A stretch of DNA of 50,843 bases from Bacteroidales bacterium UBA755 (lineage in GTDB: Bacteria > Bacteroidota > Bacteroidia > Bacteroidales > UBA932), in contig DBKH01000070.1 of assembly GCA_002297815.1 (NCBI GenBank), positions 1 through 50,843 on the forward strand, in the 5' to 3' direction. The translations under genes were made by a program, and so were the position numbers. How positions within the stretch are numbered: the first letter of the stretch is position 1; each line of letters opens with the position of its first letter. The notes beneath the pieces are model-generated. The model was given only the letters and a program-made list of their open reading frames with translations. It was not told the origin of the DNA and did not search any database. Positions 50,644-50,843 of this stretch are shown one piece after another.

Positions 50644-50810
50644 TAAGAAGCTGTTTTGATTTGTTTGTTTGAAGGTTTGAGAGTGAAAAACTTCAGGTTC
50701 GACCGCTTCTTCCAAGGAAGATAGCGGTGCTATCTGACTGAAGAAGCGGGAAGAAAATGAAGATTTTATCACCTCAAAGAACATTTCAAATAAATCAAAA
50801 CAGCTTCTTA
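50644..50810. mobile_element. MITE-like element with 19-bp terminal inverted repeats
   Basis: TAAGAAGCTGTTTTGATTT at 50644-50662 and its exact complement at 50792-50810 bound a 167-bp segment. Similarity between the ends continues imperfectly for ~40 bp. TA lies at each outer edge, as expected for a TA target site. The interior contains no gene but has its own hairpins (GCTTCTTC/GAAGAAGC). A structured untranslated region is the alternative. Confidence 0.5.
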
Positions 50811-50843
50811 GTTAGTTGTATAAAATATGAACTTAAAAGGAAC

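Noticed and set aside
50680..50740. tRNA-like GGTTCGA sequence
   Set aside because: No acceptor or anticodon stems can be built around it; it lies inside the MITE-like element.

Overview
The window looks like chromosomal DNA of a member of the Bacteroidota, most likely an uncultured Bacteroidales-type bacterium of moderate GC. This rests on TAnnTTTG-type -7 promoter boxes, a type III glutamine synthetase, a transketolase split into two genes, a dcw cluster with a MraY carrying the long insertion usual in this phylum, several small lipoproteins, and start regions that mostly lack Shine-Dalgarno sequences. No rRNA, tRNA, CRISPR array, prophage or intact transposase was seen.

Layout. 1-5.2 kb is an accessory region: a ParDE-type toxin-antitoxin pair, a repeat-rich gap, the 3' remnant of an oxaloacetate decarboxylase/pyruvate carboxylase-type gene, a uracil-DNA-glycosylase-fold protein, an ankyrin protein and an AAA/DUF4143 ATPase. 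5.2-11.8 kb (minus strand) is a 2-oxoacid dehydrogenase operon in the order E2, E3, fused E1 alpha/beta, then a zinc alcohol dehydrogenase. 12-14.7 kb holds the divergent split transketolase and radC. 14.7-17.2 kb (minus) is a LEA-like lipoprotein, a SPOR protein and rpoN. 17.2-20.1 kb (plus) is miaB and a cardiolipin synthase. 20.2-24.2 kb (minus) is an exported GDPD-HAD fusion protein, then a putative glutamine-rich leader peptide and terminator ahead of glnN. 24.4-40.1 kb is a complete division and cell wall operon, mraZ-rsmH-ftsL-ftsI-murE-mraY-murD-ftsW-murG-murC-ftsQ-ftsA-ftsZ, without murF or ddl. 40.1-48.7 kb (minus) is greA, a HIT protein, a thioredoxin-like lipoprotein, gltX, a SWIM/SNF2 helicase and two small envelope proteins. 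The right end has an ATPase gene remnant, tandem hairpins, a secreted two-DTG aspartyl protease and a MITE-like inverted repeat.

The most interesting non-gene signals are: (1) an apparent attenuator before glnN, consisting of a 36-codon frame with seven CAG glutamine codons, a strong terminator, and a 7-nt leader segment able to sequester the terminator's first arm; (2) a strong excess of the palindrome GAATATTC (19 sites by hand count, about one expected) and its half GAATAT in all reading frames and between genes; (3) 25-bp palindromic elements sitting in frame inside linkers of at least two proteins and the N-terminus of a third; (4) arrays of four alternately oriented short motifs in three gaps; (5) long perfect hairpins at gene ends. 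All counts were made by eye and should be recomputed.
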